A DNA stretch of 64,000 nucleotides from Pseudomonas sp. CROZ-RG-20F-R04-15 (GCF_022662375.1 NZ_JAKNQL010000028.1:1-64000), one strand, 5' to 3'. Counted from the stretch's first letter, positions 1-8,860 are shown. Made by a program: numbers and translations. The notes: a model not told the origin generated them from the sequence alone.

Positions 1-5
1 GCTCT

Positions 6-776
6 TCAGCGAACCACACCTTCTTCAATCAGCAACTTGAGGATCGCTTCAGCACCGGCCTGAGGGGTAACGCCCTTGAGCACCTGCCCCCCGCCGCCAC
101 TGGCCTTGGCCGTCGCGGCTTTCATCCGGTCCGCCCCGCTTTTGGCCTTGATCACCTTCAAGCGTTTCGGCCGTGGCTTGGCCGCTTGCAAAGTGGCAAC
201 CGCGAGCAACTCATCGTCCACCACCTCGACATCTTCAGCCTGCAAAACACCCCGCCGCGCCGGCCCATAAGCACTCTGCCGAGGCTTCGGCGCAGCATTA
301 TCCACAGTCGCCAGAAACGGCAGCTTCACCTTCAAGCGCCGACGCTGACCACGCGGCAACGCCTGCAGCACCAGCGCCGAGCCGTCGTTGATCGACTCCA
401 CCTGCGCCAGCCCCACCACCAACGGCCAGCCCAGACCCTCCGCCAACAAGAACGGCAGCATTCCCGACCCTTCGCCGGTTTCCGCCTGGCTCCCGGTCAG
501 CACCACTTGCGCACCGGCATCGCGCAGATACGCGGTCAGCGCCGGCAACGCATCGGCGCCAGCCGGTTGCTCCAGCACATGCATCTGCTCAAGACCCATG
601 CCCAGATAGGCGCGCAACGCCGGTTCCGCAACGTCGCCGGCATGCAAAACTTGCAGGTTATCCCCAGCCAGTTGCAGACCCAGTTCCACGGCGCGCGCGT
701 CCTGATCAGCACGGCGTGGCCGCCCGGAAGTCGGGTGAGCGCCGATTGAAACCAGACTGATTACTTTCGTGTTCAT
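6..776 (-). CDS. Electron transfer flavoprotein beta subunit of the DgcAB system
   Basis: 256-aa EtfB-family protein, the usual length for ETF beta. ETF carries electrons from flavoprotein dehydrogenases to the membrane quinone pool. The N-terminus reads as an adenine-nucleotide-hydrolase-like fold with the family pattern of invariant small and basic residues (SIGAHPTSGRPRRADQDA). It is the last gene of a minus-strand set: the ETF alpha gene ends 9 nt upstream, and dgcB and dgcA lie above that, so the natural donor is dimethylglycine demethylase. This matches the known Pseudomonas arrangement in which a dedicated ETF pair follows dgcAB. It is not the general EtfBA pair, which lies elsewhere in pseudomonads. 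The stop codon is at the window edge but the gene is complete. Confidence 0.9.
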   Translation of the reverse strand: MNTKVISLVSIGAHPTSGRPRRADQDARAVELGLQLAGDNLQVLHAGDVAEPALRAYLGMGLEQMHVLEQPAGADALPALTAYLRDAGAQVVLTGSQAETGEGSGMLPFLLAEGLGWPLVVGLAQVESINDGSALVLQALPRGQRRRLKVKLPFLATVDNAAPKPRQSAYGPARRGVLQAEDVEVVDDELLAVATLQAAKPRPKRLKVIKAKSGADRMKAATAKASGGGGQVLKGVTPQAGAEAILKLLIEEGVVR

Positions 777-785
777 AGCGTTTCC

Positions 786-2006
786 TTAAGCCGCATCGCG
801 CTTGGCTTCGTTGCGGTAAGCCGCGACTGCTTCGATCAACGCCTGCAGAATCTCTGCGCTCTCGCCGATCACCGACAAATCGGCACGCTTGATCATGTCG
901 CAACCCGGATCAAGGTTGATTGCCACGACCTTGTCGCAGGCACCAATACCTTGCAGGTGCTGAATCGCGCCAGAGATACCCACAGCCACATAGACCCGCG
1001 CGGTGACCCAGGTGCCGGACGCGCCGACCTGGCGATCACGGGCCATAAAGCCATCGTCCACGGCGACCCGCGAAGCGCCTTCGGTAGCGCCGAGTGCCGC
1101 CGCCGCTTCGTGGAACAGTGCCCAGTCTTTGACCCCATTGCCGCCGGAGAAAATGAATTCGGCTTCGGCCATCGGAATCGCTGCCGGGTCGACCGCCACT
1201 GCGCCGAGATCTTCGATCCGCGACAGGCTGCGCGCGACGCTTGTGGATAACTCCACCGACAACGCTTCGTGGCGAGTTTCGCTGACCGGCTCGGCGCATT
1301 CGGCCGCCGCCAAAATCAACCGTGCAACCGGTCGGGCGAGGTCTTGAAGACCGGCGCCAGCGCGGCCGATGCATTCCTGATCCTTGACCTGCCAGACTCG
1401 CGTCGCCGGGCGTTCGCCGAGTGCTGCAGCAAAACGTCGGCCGAGTTCGCCGCCACCGCTGCGGCTGTCCGGCAGCAGCCAATGACGCGGGTTGAACTGG
1501 TTATCCACAGCCCGCAAACCTTGCACACGTTGCTCCGGTGCATAACCGCTGAACTGTTCGCCTTCGACTACCAGCAAGCGATCAACGCCGGCGGTGGCGA
1601 AAGCGCTTTCCTTGTGCTCGCCAAAGACCACCGCCAACACCGCGCCGTCAGTACCGGCGAGTTGATGGGCGAGGCCGAGCAGATCACGGTCGTGGCTGCT
1701 CAAGCGACCGCCAACCATGTCCGGCACCACGCTGATGTAGAACGCCGGAGCCGGAACCTGATGCAGCGGCAATTGCACTTCCACAGTAGCCGAACGTTTG
1801 ACCGCCCCGCCCTGTTGCGCGCCGCTGCGATCGATCCTTTTGATGCCGTTGGGGCCGATAAAACCGATCCCGTGCAGATTCTTGCGAATGACGCCGTTGG
1901 GGCCCATCCAGCTGTGTTGCGCCGGTTGCATGGCCGCGTGCAGCGGGTGCAAACGGTTACGCGCAATCCATTCGGCGCGCGGGTCGCGGCGGATAAGGTC
2001 GCTCAT
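786..2006 (-). CDS. Electron transfer flavoprotein alpha subunit of the DgcAB system
   Basis: 406-aa ETF alpha subunit, about 90 residues longer than ordinary EtfA because of an N-terminal extension. The C-terminal FAD-binding domain shows SGGNGVKDW, RQVGASGTWV, AVGISGAIQHLQGI and AINLDPGCDMIKRAD, all close to the ETF alpha signature. The start codon overlaps the dgcB stop by one base, which indicates translational coupling. It forms the heterodimer with the ETF beta gene just downstream and should accept electrons from the DgcA/DgcB complex. The N-terminal extension contains many basic and aromatic residues and no cysteine cluster; its role is not clear from sequence. Confidence 0.9.
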   Translation of the reverse strand: MSDLIRRDPRAEWIARNRLHPLHAAMQPAQHSWMGPNGVIRKNLHGIGFIGPNGIKRIDRSGAQQGGAVKRSATVEVQLPLHQVPAPAFYISVVPDMVGGRLSSHDRDLLGLAHQLAGTDGAVLAVVFGEHKESAFATAGVDRLLVVEGEQFSGYAPEQRVQGLRAVDNQFNPRHWLLPDSRSGGGELGRRFAAALGERPATRVWQVKDQECIGRAGAGLQDLARPVARLILAAAECAEPVSETRHEALSVELSTSVARSLSRIEDLGAVAVDPAAIPMAEAEFIFSGGNGVKDWALFHEAAAALGATEGASRVAVDDGFMARDRQVGASGTWVTARVYVAVGISGAIQHLQGIGACDKVVAINLDPGCDMIKRADLSVIGESAEILQALIEAVAAYRNEAKRDAA

Positions 2007-3955
2007 CAGTGGGCCTCCGCAGGTTCACGTTTGGCCGGGGTCGCAGGCTTGCTCGGCGCGGCGTCTTCGAGCAACGCGTCGGCCACCAGTTCGGCGATGT
2101 CCTTGATCAGCGGACGCGGTTCGACCACGCCTTCGAGCATCGCCGTGCACTGTGGACAACCCACCGCCACCAGTTCGGCGCCGGTTTCGCGGATGTCTTC
2201 CATGCGCATGTCGGGAATCCGCTGTTTACCCGGAATGTCAGTGATCGGCGCGCCGCCACCGCCGCCGCAGCAGCGCGAGCGGAAGCCGGAACGTTGCATC
2301 TCTTTGACTTCGATACCGAGGGCACGCAGCACTTCGCGCGGCGCTTCGTACTCGCCGTTGTAGCGGCCGAGGTAGCACGGATCGTGATAAGTCACGCTGT
2401 TGCCTTTGTGCTGACCAAGGTTCAGCGCGCCGGCCTGGATGATTTCCGCCATGTAGGTGCTGTGGTGCTGCACCAGGTAGTTACCGTCGAAGGCGCCGTA
2501 CTCGTTTTTCAGCACATGGAAGCTGTGCGGATCGCAGGTGACGATGCGGTTGAAGCTGTATTTGGCCAGGGTCTGGATGTTGCGTTTGGCGAGCAACTGG
2601 AAGGTCGCTTCATCGCCAAGACGCCGTGCGACGTCACCGCTGTCACGCTCTTCGAGACCGAGCACGGCGAAGTCGATTTTCGCTGCTTTCAACACTTTGA
2701 CGAAGGCGCGCAGGGTGCGTTGGTTACGCATGTCGAAGGCACCGTCGCCGACCCAGAACAGCACGTCGGTGGACTTCTTCTCGCTGAGCAGATTGAGGTT
2801 CAAGTCCGCTGCCCAATTCATCCGACCGCCCGGGGCGAAACCGCCGGGGTTGTCGGTGGCGATGAGGTTTTCGAGGACTTCAGCGCCCTTGTTCGGGGTT
2901 GCGCCTTTTTCCAGAGTGAGGTGACGGCGCATGTCGACGATGGCGTCGACGTGCTCGATCATCATCGGGCATTCCTCGACGCAGGCGCGGCAGGTGGTGC
3001 ACGACCACAGGGTTTCGGCGTCGACCAGACCGTTGACGATCGGTTGATGCGGATTGCCGCTGTGTTCGCCAATGGGTTTGCCGGGATACGGGCTGCCGGC
3101 GAACTTCGCATCGGTGCCGCCAGCGAGGCCGACGACCATGTCCTGAATCAGTTTTTTCGGGTTCAGCGGCTGGCCGGCGGCAAAAGCCGGGCACGCCGCT
3201 TCGCACTTGCCGCACTGCACGCAGGCGTCAAAACCGAGCAACTGGTTCCAGGTGAAATCCTTGGGTTTTTCCACACCCAGTGGCGCGCTCGGATCGTTCA
3301 AATCGAGCGGTTTCAAACCGGTGGAGCGGCCGCCGCCAAAACGCTCGGCGCGACGGTGCCAGGCCAGGTGCAAGGCACCGGCGAAGGCGTGCTTCATCGG
3401 CCCGCCCCAGGTCATGCCGAAGAACAGTTCCGACACGCCCCACAGCACGCCAATTCCGAGGATGACCGCGAGCACCCAACCGCCAAAGTTCTCCGGCAGA
3501 ATCCCGGCCACCGGCAAGGTCAGCAGGAAGAACGACGCCGAGAACGCCAGCAGGCTTTTCGGCAGGCGCATCCACGGGCCTTTCGACAGCCGCGCCGGCG
3601 GGTTGCGCCGACGCAGGTAAACGAAGATCGCACCGACGAACATCACCGCCGTCATCAGCAGCAAGGCATAACCAAGAATGCGGTTATGCAGGCCGAAACC
3701 GTGCACCAGCAGCGCCAGCACAATCGACGCCACCGCACCGCCGGCCGTGGCCACGTGGGTGTTGGCGATGTATTTGTCCCGCGCGACCACGTGGTGCAAA
3801 TCGACCATGTAGCGCTTGGGCATGGCCAACAGGCCGCCGATCAGGTCGACCTTCGAGGCCCGGCCCCGGCGCCACATCGCTACCCGCCGCAACGCGCCGA
3901 GGACACCAAGGCCGATAGCTGCGAACAACAGGATTGGAAGAAGGGTGTTCAACAT
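2006..3955 (-). CDS. dgcB: Dimethylglycine demethylase iron-sulfur subunit DgcB
   Basis: 649-aa membrane-anchored iron-sulfur protein. Five or so hydrophobic segments in the first 190 residues are followed by two ferredoxin-type cysteine clusters (C245/C248/C251/C255 and C319/C322/C325/C329) and a C-terminal cysteine-rich domain of the CCG type (DPCYLGR, CCGGGGG, GCPQC). This is the architecture of a quinone-linked heterodisulfide-reductase-like partner. In Pseudomonas, DgcA and DgcB are together required to turn dimethylglycine into sarcosine. A good ribosome site (GGGAG) precedes the ATG. The gap to dgcA upstream holds a REPIN doublet, and the stop codon overlaps the ETF alpha start. Confidence 0.93.
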   Translation of the reverse strand: MLNTLLPILLFAAIGLGVLGALRRVAMWRRGRASKVDLIGGLLAMPKRYMVDLHHVVARDKYIANTHVATAGGAVASIVLALLVHGFGLHNRILGYALLLMTAVMFVGAIFVYLRRRNPPARLSKGPWMRLPKSLLAFSASFFLLTLPVAGILPENFGGWVLAVILGIGVLWGVSELFFGMTWGGPMKHAFAGALHLAWHRRAERFGGGRSTGLKPLDLNDPSAPLGVEKPKDFTWNQLLGFDACVQCGKCEAACPAFAAGQPLNPKKLIQDMVVGLAGGTDAKFAGSPYPGKPIGEHSGNPHQPIVNGLVDAETLWSCTTCRACVEECPMMIEHVDAIVDMRRHLTLEKGATPNKGAEVLENLIATDNPGGFAPGGRMNWAADLNLNLLSEKKSTDVLFWVGDGAFDMRNQRTLRAFVKVLKAAKIDFAVLGLEERDSGDVARRLGDEATFQLLAKRNIQTLAKYSFNRIVTCDPHSFHVLKNEYGAFDGNYLVQHHSTYMAEIIQAGALNLGQHKGNSVTYHDPCYLGRYNGEYEAPREVLRALGIEVKEMQRSGFRSRCCGGGGGAPITDIPGKQRIPDMRMEDIRETGAELVAVGCPQCTAMLEGVVEPRPLIKDIAELVADALLEDAAPSKPATPAKREPAEAH

Positions 3956-4002
3956 GGTGAAGCTCCCACCAGTACAACCTGGAGAAACACGATCCGCTTT
4001 AC

Positions 4003-4091
4003 TGTGGGAGCGAGCCTGCTCGCGAAAGCGGTGAATCAGTCAGCTCATCTTTCACTGACAGATTGCATTCGCGAGCAGGCTCGCTCCCACA
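4003..4091. repeat. REPIN-type palindromic doublet
   Basis: Two inverted copies of a REP unit (TGTGGGAGCGAGCCTGCTCG and its complement) separated by about 40 nt, lying between dgcA and dgcB. Each unit is itself partly palindromic (GCGAGC/GCTCGC). It could form a large hairpin in the dgcAB mRNA and may reduce distal expression or stabilise the 5' segment; that is inference. Confidence 0.9.
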
Positions 4092-4108
4092 GGGTTGTGT
4101 GCAAGCCT

Positions 4109-6169
4109 TTAGAAGTCTTTGCAGAGCCGCAGGGCGTCATAGATCGCGGCGTGGGTATTGCGCTGCGCCACGCAGTCGCCGATGCGGAACAGCAAGTAGC
4201 CGTCGCCCGCTTCGCTCAGCGAAGGTTGCGGCTGGATCGCGAACAACGCTTCGACGTCGATCTGGCCCTTGTTGCGCGAACCCTCTTTGAGCGCGTAGTA
4301 GATTTCCTCATCCGGCCGCACGCCGTTTTCCACCACCACTTGATCGACCACCCGTTCCTCTTTGGCGCCGGTGTATTCGTTCTCCAGTACCGCGACCAGT
4401 TTGTCGCCTTCGCGGTAGACCTTTTCCAGCATCATGTCGCCGGTCATGATCACTTCTTTCGGGTACATGCTGCGGTAGTAGGTCGGGAACGACGTACCGC
4501 CGATGGCCACGCCCGGCTTGATATCGTCAGTGACGATCTCGACCTGGCTGCCCTTGTCGGCGAGGAAGTCGGCAACCGACATCCCGGTGAACTCGCAAAT
4601 GGTGTCGTAGACCAGCACGTTCTTGCCCGGCGCGACCTTGCCGTCGAGTACGTCCCAGCTGCTGACCACCAGCCCTTCGGCGGCGCCCCAGTGCTCGTTC
4701 TGTTCCAGGTACGGATGCCCGCCGACCGCCAGCACCACTACATCCGGACGCAAGTCCATGATGGTGTCGGCATCGGCCGCCGTGCCCAGACGCAGATCGA
4801 CTTTCAGCCGCGCCAGTTCCAGCTGGAACCAGCGAGTAATACCGGCAATCTGGTCGCGCTGCGGCGCTTTCGAGGCGGTGGTGATCTGCCCGCCGATGAA
4901 TTCTTTCTTCTCGAACAGGGTCACGTCGTGGCCACGTTCGGCGGCAACGCGGGCCGCTTCCATCCCGGCAGGGCCGGCACCGACGATGACCACTTTGCGT
5001 TTCGGCCCGGTGGATTTCTCGATGATGTGCGGCACGCCCATGTATTCACGGGACGTCGCGGCGTTCTGGATGCACAACACGTCGAGGCCTTGATACTGGC
5101 GGTCGATGCAATAGTTGGCGCCAACGCACTGCTTGATCTGGTCGATCTGGCCCATTTTGATCTTGGCGATCAGGTGCGGGTCGGCGATGTGCGCGCGGGT
5201 CATGCCGACCATGTCGACGTAACCGCCCTCAAGAATCCGTGTGGCCTGGTTCGGGTCCTTGATGTTCTGGGCGTGCAGCACCGGCACCTTGACCACTTCC
5301 TTGATCCCGGCAGCCAGATGCAGGAACGGCTCCGGTGGATAACTCATGTTCGGAATCACGTTGGCCAGGGTGTTGTGAGTGTCACAACCCGAGCCGACCA
5401 CGCCGATGAAATCGAGCATGCCGGTGTCGTCGTAATACTTGGCGATCTGCTTCATGTCCTCGTGGGACAAGCCGTCCGGGTGGAACTCGTCACCGCACAG
5501 ACGCATGCCCACGCAGAAGTCGTCACCGACCTCGGCGCGCACGGCTTTCAGCACTTCCAGACCGAACTTCATCCGGCCTTCGAAGGTGCCGCCCCATTCG
5601 TCGGTACGTTTGTTGACGCGCGGGCTCCAGAACTGGTCGATCATGTGCTGGTGCACCGCCGACAGTTCAACGCCGTCGAGACCACCGGCCTTGGCCCGGC
5701 GCGCAGCCTGGGCGTAGTTGCCGATCACCCGCCAGATTTCTTCCGGCTCGATGGTTTTGCAGGTGGCACGGTGCACCGGTTCACGGATACCCGACGGCGA
5801 CATCAGGGTCGGCCAGTTGAAGCCGTCCCAGCGCGAGCGCCGGCCCATGTGGGTAATCTGGATCATGATCTTGGCGCCATGCTTGTGCATGGCGTCGGCC
5901 AGATTCTGGAAGTGCGGAATGATCCGGTCGGTCGACAGGTTCACCGAGCTCCACCATTCCTGCGGGCTGTCGATGGCGACCACGGAGGAACCGCCACAGA
6001 TCGCCAGGCCGATGCCGCCCTTGGCTTTCTCTTCGTAATACTTGACGTAGCGGTCGGTGGTCATGCCACCGTCAGTCGCGTAGACCTCGGCGTGCGCGGT
6101 GCTGAGCACGCGGTTGCGGATGGTCAGTTTGCCGATCTGGATCGGCTGGAACATTGCTTCGAAAGCCAT
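4109..6169 (-). CDS. dgcA: Dimethylglycine demethylase flavoprotein DgcA
   Basis: 686-aa NADH:flavin oxidoreductase of the trimethylamine-dehydrogenase type. Residues about 1-340 form an old-yellow-enzyme TIM barrel. An iron-sulfur segment follows at 348-366, then a Rossmann FAD/NAD(P) domain (VVIVGAGPAGMEAARVAAERG, around 390). Role: oxidative demethylation of dimethylglycine to sarcosine, with electrons passed to DgcB and ETF. In the iron-sulfur motif the expected C-x2-C-x2-C-x12-C is seen as C348, A351, C354, C366: the second ligand position is alanine (CVGANYC). The start ATG has AGGAA upstream. The DUF5943 gene ends 15 nt upstream, so the two are probably co-transcribed. Confidence 0.94.
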   Translation of the reverse strand: MAFEAMFQPIQIGKLTIRNRVLSTAHAEVYATDGGMTTDRYVKYYEEKAKGGIGLAICGGSSVVAIDSPQEWWSSVNLSTDRIIPHFQNLADAMHKHGAKIMIQITHMGRRSRWDGFNWPTLMSPSGIREPVHRATCKTIEPEEIWRVIGNYAQAARRAKAGGLDGVELSAVHQHMIDQFWSPRVNKRTDEWGGTFEGRMKFGLEVLKAVRAEVGDDFCVGMRLCGDEFHPDGLSHEDMKQIAKYYDDTGMLDFIGVVGSGCDTHNTLANVIPNMSYPPEPFLHLAAGIKEVVKVPVLHAQNIKDPNQATRILEGGYVDMVGMTRAHIADPHLIAKIKMGQIDQIKQCVGANYCIDRQYQGLDVLCIQNAATSREYMGVPHIIEKSTGPKRKVVIVGAGPAGMEAARVAAERGHDVTLFEKKEFIGGQITTASKAPQRDQIAGITRWFQLELARLKVDLRLGTAADADTIMDLRPDVVVLAVGGHPYLEQNEHWGAAEGLVVSSWDVLDGKVAPGKNVLVYDTICEFTGMSVADFLADKGSQVEIVTDDIKPGVAIGGTSFPTYYRSMYPKEVIMTGDMMLEKVYREGDKLVAVLENEYTGAKEERVVDQVVVENGVRPDEEIYYALKEGSRNKGQIDVEALFAIQPQPSLSEAGDGYLLFRIGDCVAQRNTHAAIYDALRLCKDF

Positions 6170-6184
6170 GGCGGGTTCCTCGAC

Positions 6185-6715
6185 TTACAACGGCTTGACG
6201 GTGAACAGGCCGTCGTCGTGGCCTTCTTCGGAGCCACCGTAAACTTGCTCGGCAACCGTGCGAATCTTGCTGCCGCGCGCCTCAAGAATCTGATCCATGG
6301 CACCGGCAAACCAGCCGGTGAACATGTAGTCGACCTTGCGTCCGACCTTGCCGTAGACGTAGACGAACGCCGAGTGTTCGAGCTTGACGCTGGCGGTGCC
6401 TTTGTCGAGGTCGATGTCCTGGATCTTGAACAGGCCCCAGCCGCGTTGCGACAGGCGCTTCATGTAGTGCTCGAACACCGCGACCCCTTCCAGGCCGTGG
6501 CATTCAGCTTCTTTTTCACACCAGTGCCAGGCGGATTTGTAGCCGGCCTTGTAGAGGATCTCGGCATAGGCGTCAGCGCCCAAAACCTCTTCAATGCCCA
6601 TGTGGTTATTCACGAAGAAGTGACGCGGCACGTAGAGCATTGGCAGGGCGTCGGAGGTCCAGACACCGGTCTCGCTGTCGACTTCGATTGGCAATTGCGG
6701 GGCGATCTTGGCCAT
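6185..6715 (-). CDS. DUF5943-type protein of the dgc operon
   Basis: 176-aa soluble protein matching the conserved gene found directly upstream of dgcA in pseudomonads (PA5397-like, DUF5943). It has no signal peptide or membrane segment. A 4-vinyl-reductase-like small-molecule domain is plausible from the pattern (YTAGYKSAWHWCEKEAECHG region and the final SxxYGGSEEGHDDG stretch), but I cannot prove it. Function is unknown. Its fixed place between the dipeptidase and dgcA suggests an accessory role in dimethylglycine demethylation. An ATG with GGAG ten bases upstream sets the start. Confidence 0.8.
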   Translation of the reverse strand: MAKIAPQLPIEVDSETGVWTSDALPMLYVPRHFFVNNHMGIEEVLGADAYAEILYKAGYKSAWHWCEKEAECHGLEGVAVFEHYMKRLSQRGWGLFKIQDIDLDKGTASVKLEHSAFVYVYGKVGRKVDYMFTGWFAGAMDQILEARGSKIRTVAEQVYGGSEEGHDDGLFTVKPL

Positions 6716-6759
6716 GGAAACTTAACTCCAGAAAATTTTAGATTCAGTGTTGGCCGCGG

Positions 6760-6793
6760 CCCTCACCCCAGCCCTCTCCCAGAGGGAGAGGGA
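6760..6793. repeat. Short GC-rich palindrome of the CCCTCACCC family
   Basis: Inverted repeat CCCTCTCCC / GGGAGAGGG next to CCTCACCCCAG, between the dipeptidase and the DUF5943 gene. It is a solo end of the larger intergenic element seen complete near 25.8 kb and 43.9 kb. Confidence 0.75.
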
Positions 6794-6821
6794 GCAGATC
6801 GGCGGCGGTCTTGAGAAAGCG

Positions 6822-7799
6822 TTACTCGCCCCAGACGTCTTTCAAGACGTTGACCCAGTTCTCGCCCATGATCTTGCGCACGACGCGCTCGGAGTGGCCG
6901 CGTTTGAGCAGGGTTTCGGTCAGGTTCGGGAACTCGCCGACGGTGCGGATGCCCAGCGGGTTGATGATCTTGCCGAAGCTGGTCAGACGGCGGGCGTAGC
7001 CCTTGTCGTGGGTCAGGTATTCGAAGAAGTCCTGACCGTGCCCCTGGGTGAAGTCGGTGCCGATACCGATGGCGTCTTCGCCGACGATGTTCATGGTGTA
7101 TTCGATCGCTTCGGCGTAGTCGTCGATGGTCGAATCGATGCCCTTGGCGAGGAACGGCGCGAACATGGTCACACCGACAAAACCGCCGTGGTCGGCGATG
7201 AACTTCAGCTCTTCATCGGACTTGTTGCGCGGGTGTTCTTTCAGGCCCGACGGCAGGCAGTGGGAGTAGCACACCGGTTTTTTCGATTCGAGGATGACTT
7301 CTTCGGAAGTCTTGGAACCGACGTGGGACAGGTCGCACATGACGCCAACGCGGTTCATCTCGGCGACGATCTCGCGACCGAAACCCGACAGGCCGCCATC
7401 ACGTTCGTAGCAACCGGTGCCGACCAGATTCTGAGTGTTGTAGCACATCTGCACGATGCCGACGCCGAGCTGTTTGAACACCTCGACATAGCCGATCTGG
7501 TCTTCAAAGGCGTGAGCATTCTGGAAGCCGAAGAGGATGCCGGTCTTGCCTTGTTCCTTGGCGCGACGGATTTCGGCGGTGGTGCGCACCGGCATCACCA
7601 GGTCGCTGTTTTCGCGGATCAGCTTCTGGCTGGCAGCGATGTTGTTCACGGTCGCCTGAAAGCCTTCCCACACCGACACAGTGCAGTTGGCCGCCGTCAG
7701 ACCGCCCTTGCGCATGTCTTCGAACAGCTCGCGGTTCCATTTGGCAATGATCAGACCGTCGATAACGATGCTGTCGGCGTGTAATTCGGCTGGGCTCAT
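6822..7799 (-). CDS. M19 (renal dipeptidase-like) metallohydrolase
   Basis: 325-aa membrane-dipeptidase-family (peptidase M19) protein using the internal ATG (MSPAELHADSIVIDGL), which has AAGGGG upstream. An earlier in-frame start at 7931 would add 44 residues of unrelated composition and no ribosome site. Expected zinc ligands are visible as ADSIVIDG near the N-terminus, CDLSHVG and CYSHC in the middle and GIGTDFTQGHG towards the end. It is the first gene of the minus-strand dgc block and corresponds to the dipeptidase found there in P. aeruginosa (PA5396-like). Its substrate in betaine metabolism is not established. Confidence 0.87.
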   Translation of the reverse strand: MSPAELHADSIVIDGLIIAKWNRELFEDMRKGGLTAANCTVSVWEGFQATVNNIAASQKLIRENSDLVMPVRTTAEIRRAKEQGKTGILFGFQNAHAFEDQIGYVEVFKQLGVGIVQMCYNTQNLVGTGCYERDGGLSGFGREIVAEMNRVGVMCDLSHVGSKTSEEVILESKKPVCYSHCLPSGLKEHPRNKSDEELKFIADHGGFVGVTMFAPFLAKGIDSTIDDYAEAIEYTMNIVGEDAIGIGTDFTQGHGQDFFEYLTHDKGYARRLTSFGKIINPLGIRTVGEFPNLTETLLKRGHSERVVRKIMGENWVNVLKDVWGE

Positions 7800-8033
7800 C
7801 AGGCGTCCCCTTATTGGCGATTCATGCGCCGAATCGTCTGCCGGCGCTTTGGGGCCAGCATATGCCTCGGTGCCGGGGCGACCGGGTGCAAAAACGACAG
7901 GGGAATTGCCGAAAGCGTCAATCCGCGACAAAGGGTCGCCGGACGCTCCGATCAGCTACCTGTTCAAGCCCGCAAGCTTGAGCCAGAATCTCCGGCATCT
8001 TGGATACACCACTGGATTAGAGCGGCGACAACG

Positions 8034-8435
8034 ATGAAATCGATCTTCCTGGCTTTGGCACTGATTGCGACCGGCGTACATGCCGCTGAAGAGTCCGACA
8101 ACAACCCCTGCGACGCCGTCGAAAACGACGTCCAGACCCTGGAATGCTCGACCTACAGCCGCAGCACCGCTGAAGACCTGCTCAAGGACAACTACGCCAG
8201 CCTGACCGAACGCATGCAGACCGCGTATGGCAAGAACCCGACGCAATTGGCGGACATCACTGCCAAAATCAAGACGGCTCAGCAGCAGTGGTTGAAGACG
8301 CGGGACGCGGATTGCGCGGTAGAGGCGTTCCCGGCGACGGCGGGGAGCAAGGCGTTTACCATTGCGCAAAATGATTGCGTGGCGCGGATGAGTGATGAAC
8401 GGTCGGAGTTTTTGGAGTCGATTGGGCAGGAGTGA
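8034..8435 (+). CDS. LprI-like small secreted protein
   Basis: 133-aa protein with a clear signal peptide (MKSIFLALALIATGVHAAEE). The mature part has paired cysteines (NPCD, LECS, DADCA, NDCVARM) and the LxxxYxxL/QQxWxxxRDxxC layout of the LprI/DUF1311 family, some members of which inhibit lysozyme. It should act in the periplasm. The internal ATG at 8034 is chosen because the signal peptide starts there; longer upstream starts give no sensible leader. It transcribes away from the dgc block and opens an accessory stretch that runs to 12148. Confidence 0.8.
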   Translation: MKSIFLALALIATGVHAAEESDNNPCDAVENDVQTLECSTYSRSTAEDLLKDNYASLTERMQTAYGKNPTQLADITAKIKTAQQQWLKTRDADCAVEAFPATAGSKAFTIAQNDCVARMSDERSEFLESIGQE

Positions 8436-8481
8436 TCCTGACTTCTCGCAACATGCCGTCAAGCTTGCTGATTGGTATTTG

Positions 8482-8532
8482 GGAGAAATATAAGCAAAAT
8501 TCCGAAATCTTATAAAAGACTTATATTTCTCC
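8482..8532. promoter_or_regulatory. Inverted-repeat operator before the orphan XRE gene
   Basis: Perfect 13-bp inverted repeat GGAGAAATATAAG (8482-8494) and CTTATATTTCTCC (8520-8532) with a 25-nt spacer, ending 4 nt before the ATG of the XRE gene at 8537. Such a site fits autoregulation by the downstream helix-turn-helix protein. No separate Shine-Dalgarno is visible, and the right arm contains TTCTCC, which is unfavourable for ribosome binding. The transcript could also fold into a hairpin. Confidence 0.65.
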
Positions 8533-8536
8533 GAAG

Positions 8537-8860
8537 ATGAAGTTATCCACAGATATCCAGATCATCAACGACGCCGAGGGCAAACCGGCCTTCGTGGTCT
8601 TTCCCTATGCGCAATACGTCGCGCAGAAAATGCAGCCCGATCTGATTCCCCATGAAGTGGTCAGTCGGATGGTCGACGGAGCGACACCGATCCGTGCCTG
8701 GCGCGAATACCTAAACCTGACTCAGGAAGAAGTCGCCAAACGCATGGGCATTTCGCAACCGGCGTTTGCTCAACAGGAAACAGTTGCCAAACCTCGCAAG
8801 GCTACGCGTGAGAAAATTGCGTCGGCGTTCGGCATCACCGCCAATCAGCTAGAGCTGTAA
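8537..8860 (+). CDS. XRE-family regulator, antitoxin-like, without a toxin partner
   Basis: 107-aa protein. Residues 1-60 resemble the acidic N-terminus of antitoxin-type regulators (FVVFPYAQYVAQK). Residues 55-105 are a Cro/CI helix-turn-helix (LNLTQEEVAKRMGISQPAFAQQE). Such proteins usually sit beside a RelE/HigB-type toxin, but none is present on either side: the neighbours are a LprI-like gene and a DUF3010 gene. It probably binds the perfect inverted repeat directly upstream. No good ribosome site precedes the ATG at 8537, so translation may be leaderless or the start may lie elsewhere; a later start would remove part of the N-terminal domain but keep the HTH. Confidence 0.75.
   Translation: MKLSTDIQIINDAEGKPAFVVFPYAQYVAQKMQPDLIPHEVVSRMVDGATPIRAWREYLNLTQEEVAKRMGISQPAFAQQETVAKPRKATREKIASAFGITANQLEL

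Noticed and set aside
2009..6814. A 1601-codon plus-strand open frame
   Set aside because: It lies antisense to dgcB, dgcA and the DUF5943 gene, which have clear family motifs. High GC and third-position bias leave the opposite strand without stops. Its composition is His/Arg/Val-rich with no domain.
7850..7990. A possible GbdR direct repeat before the dipeptidase-dgcAB operon
   Set aside because: I compared it with the cbcX repeat and found only scattered GCGACC and CCCTGT pieces without a 21-bp period. GbdR control of dgcAB is known elsewhere, but the site is not visible here by eye.
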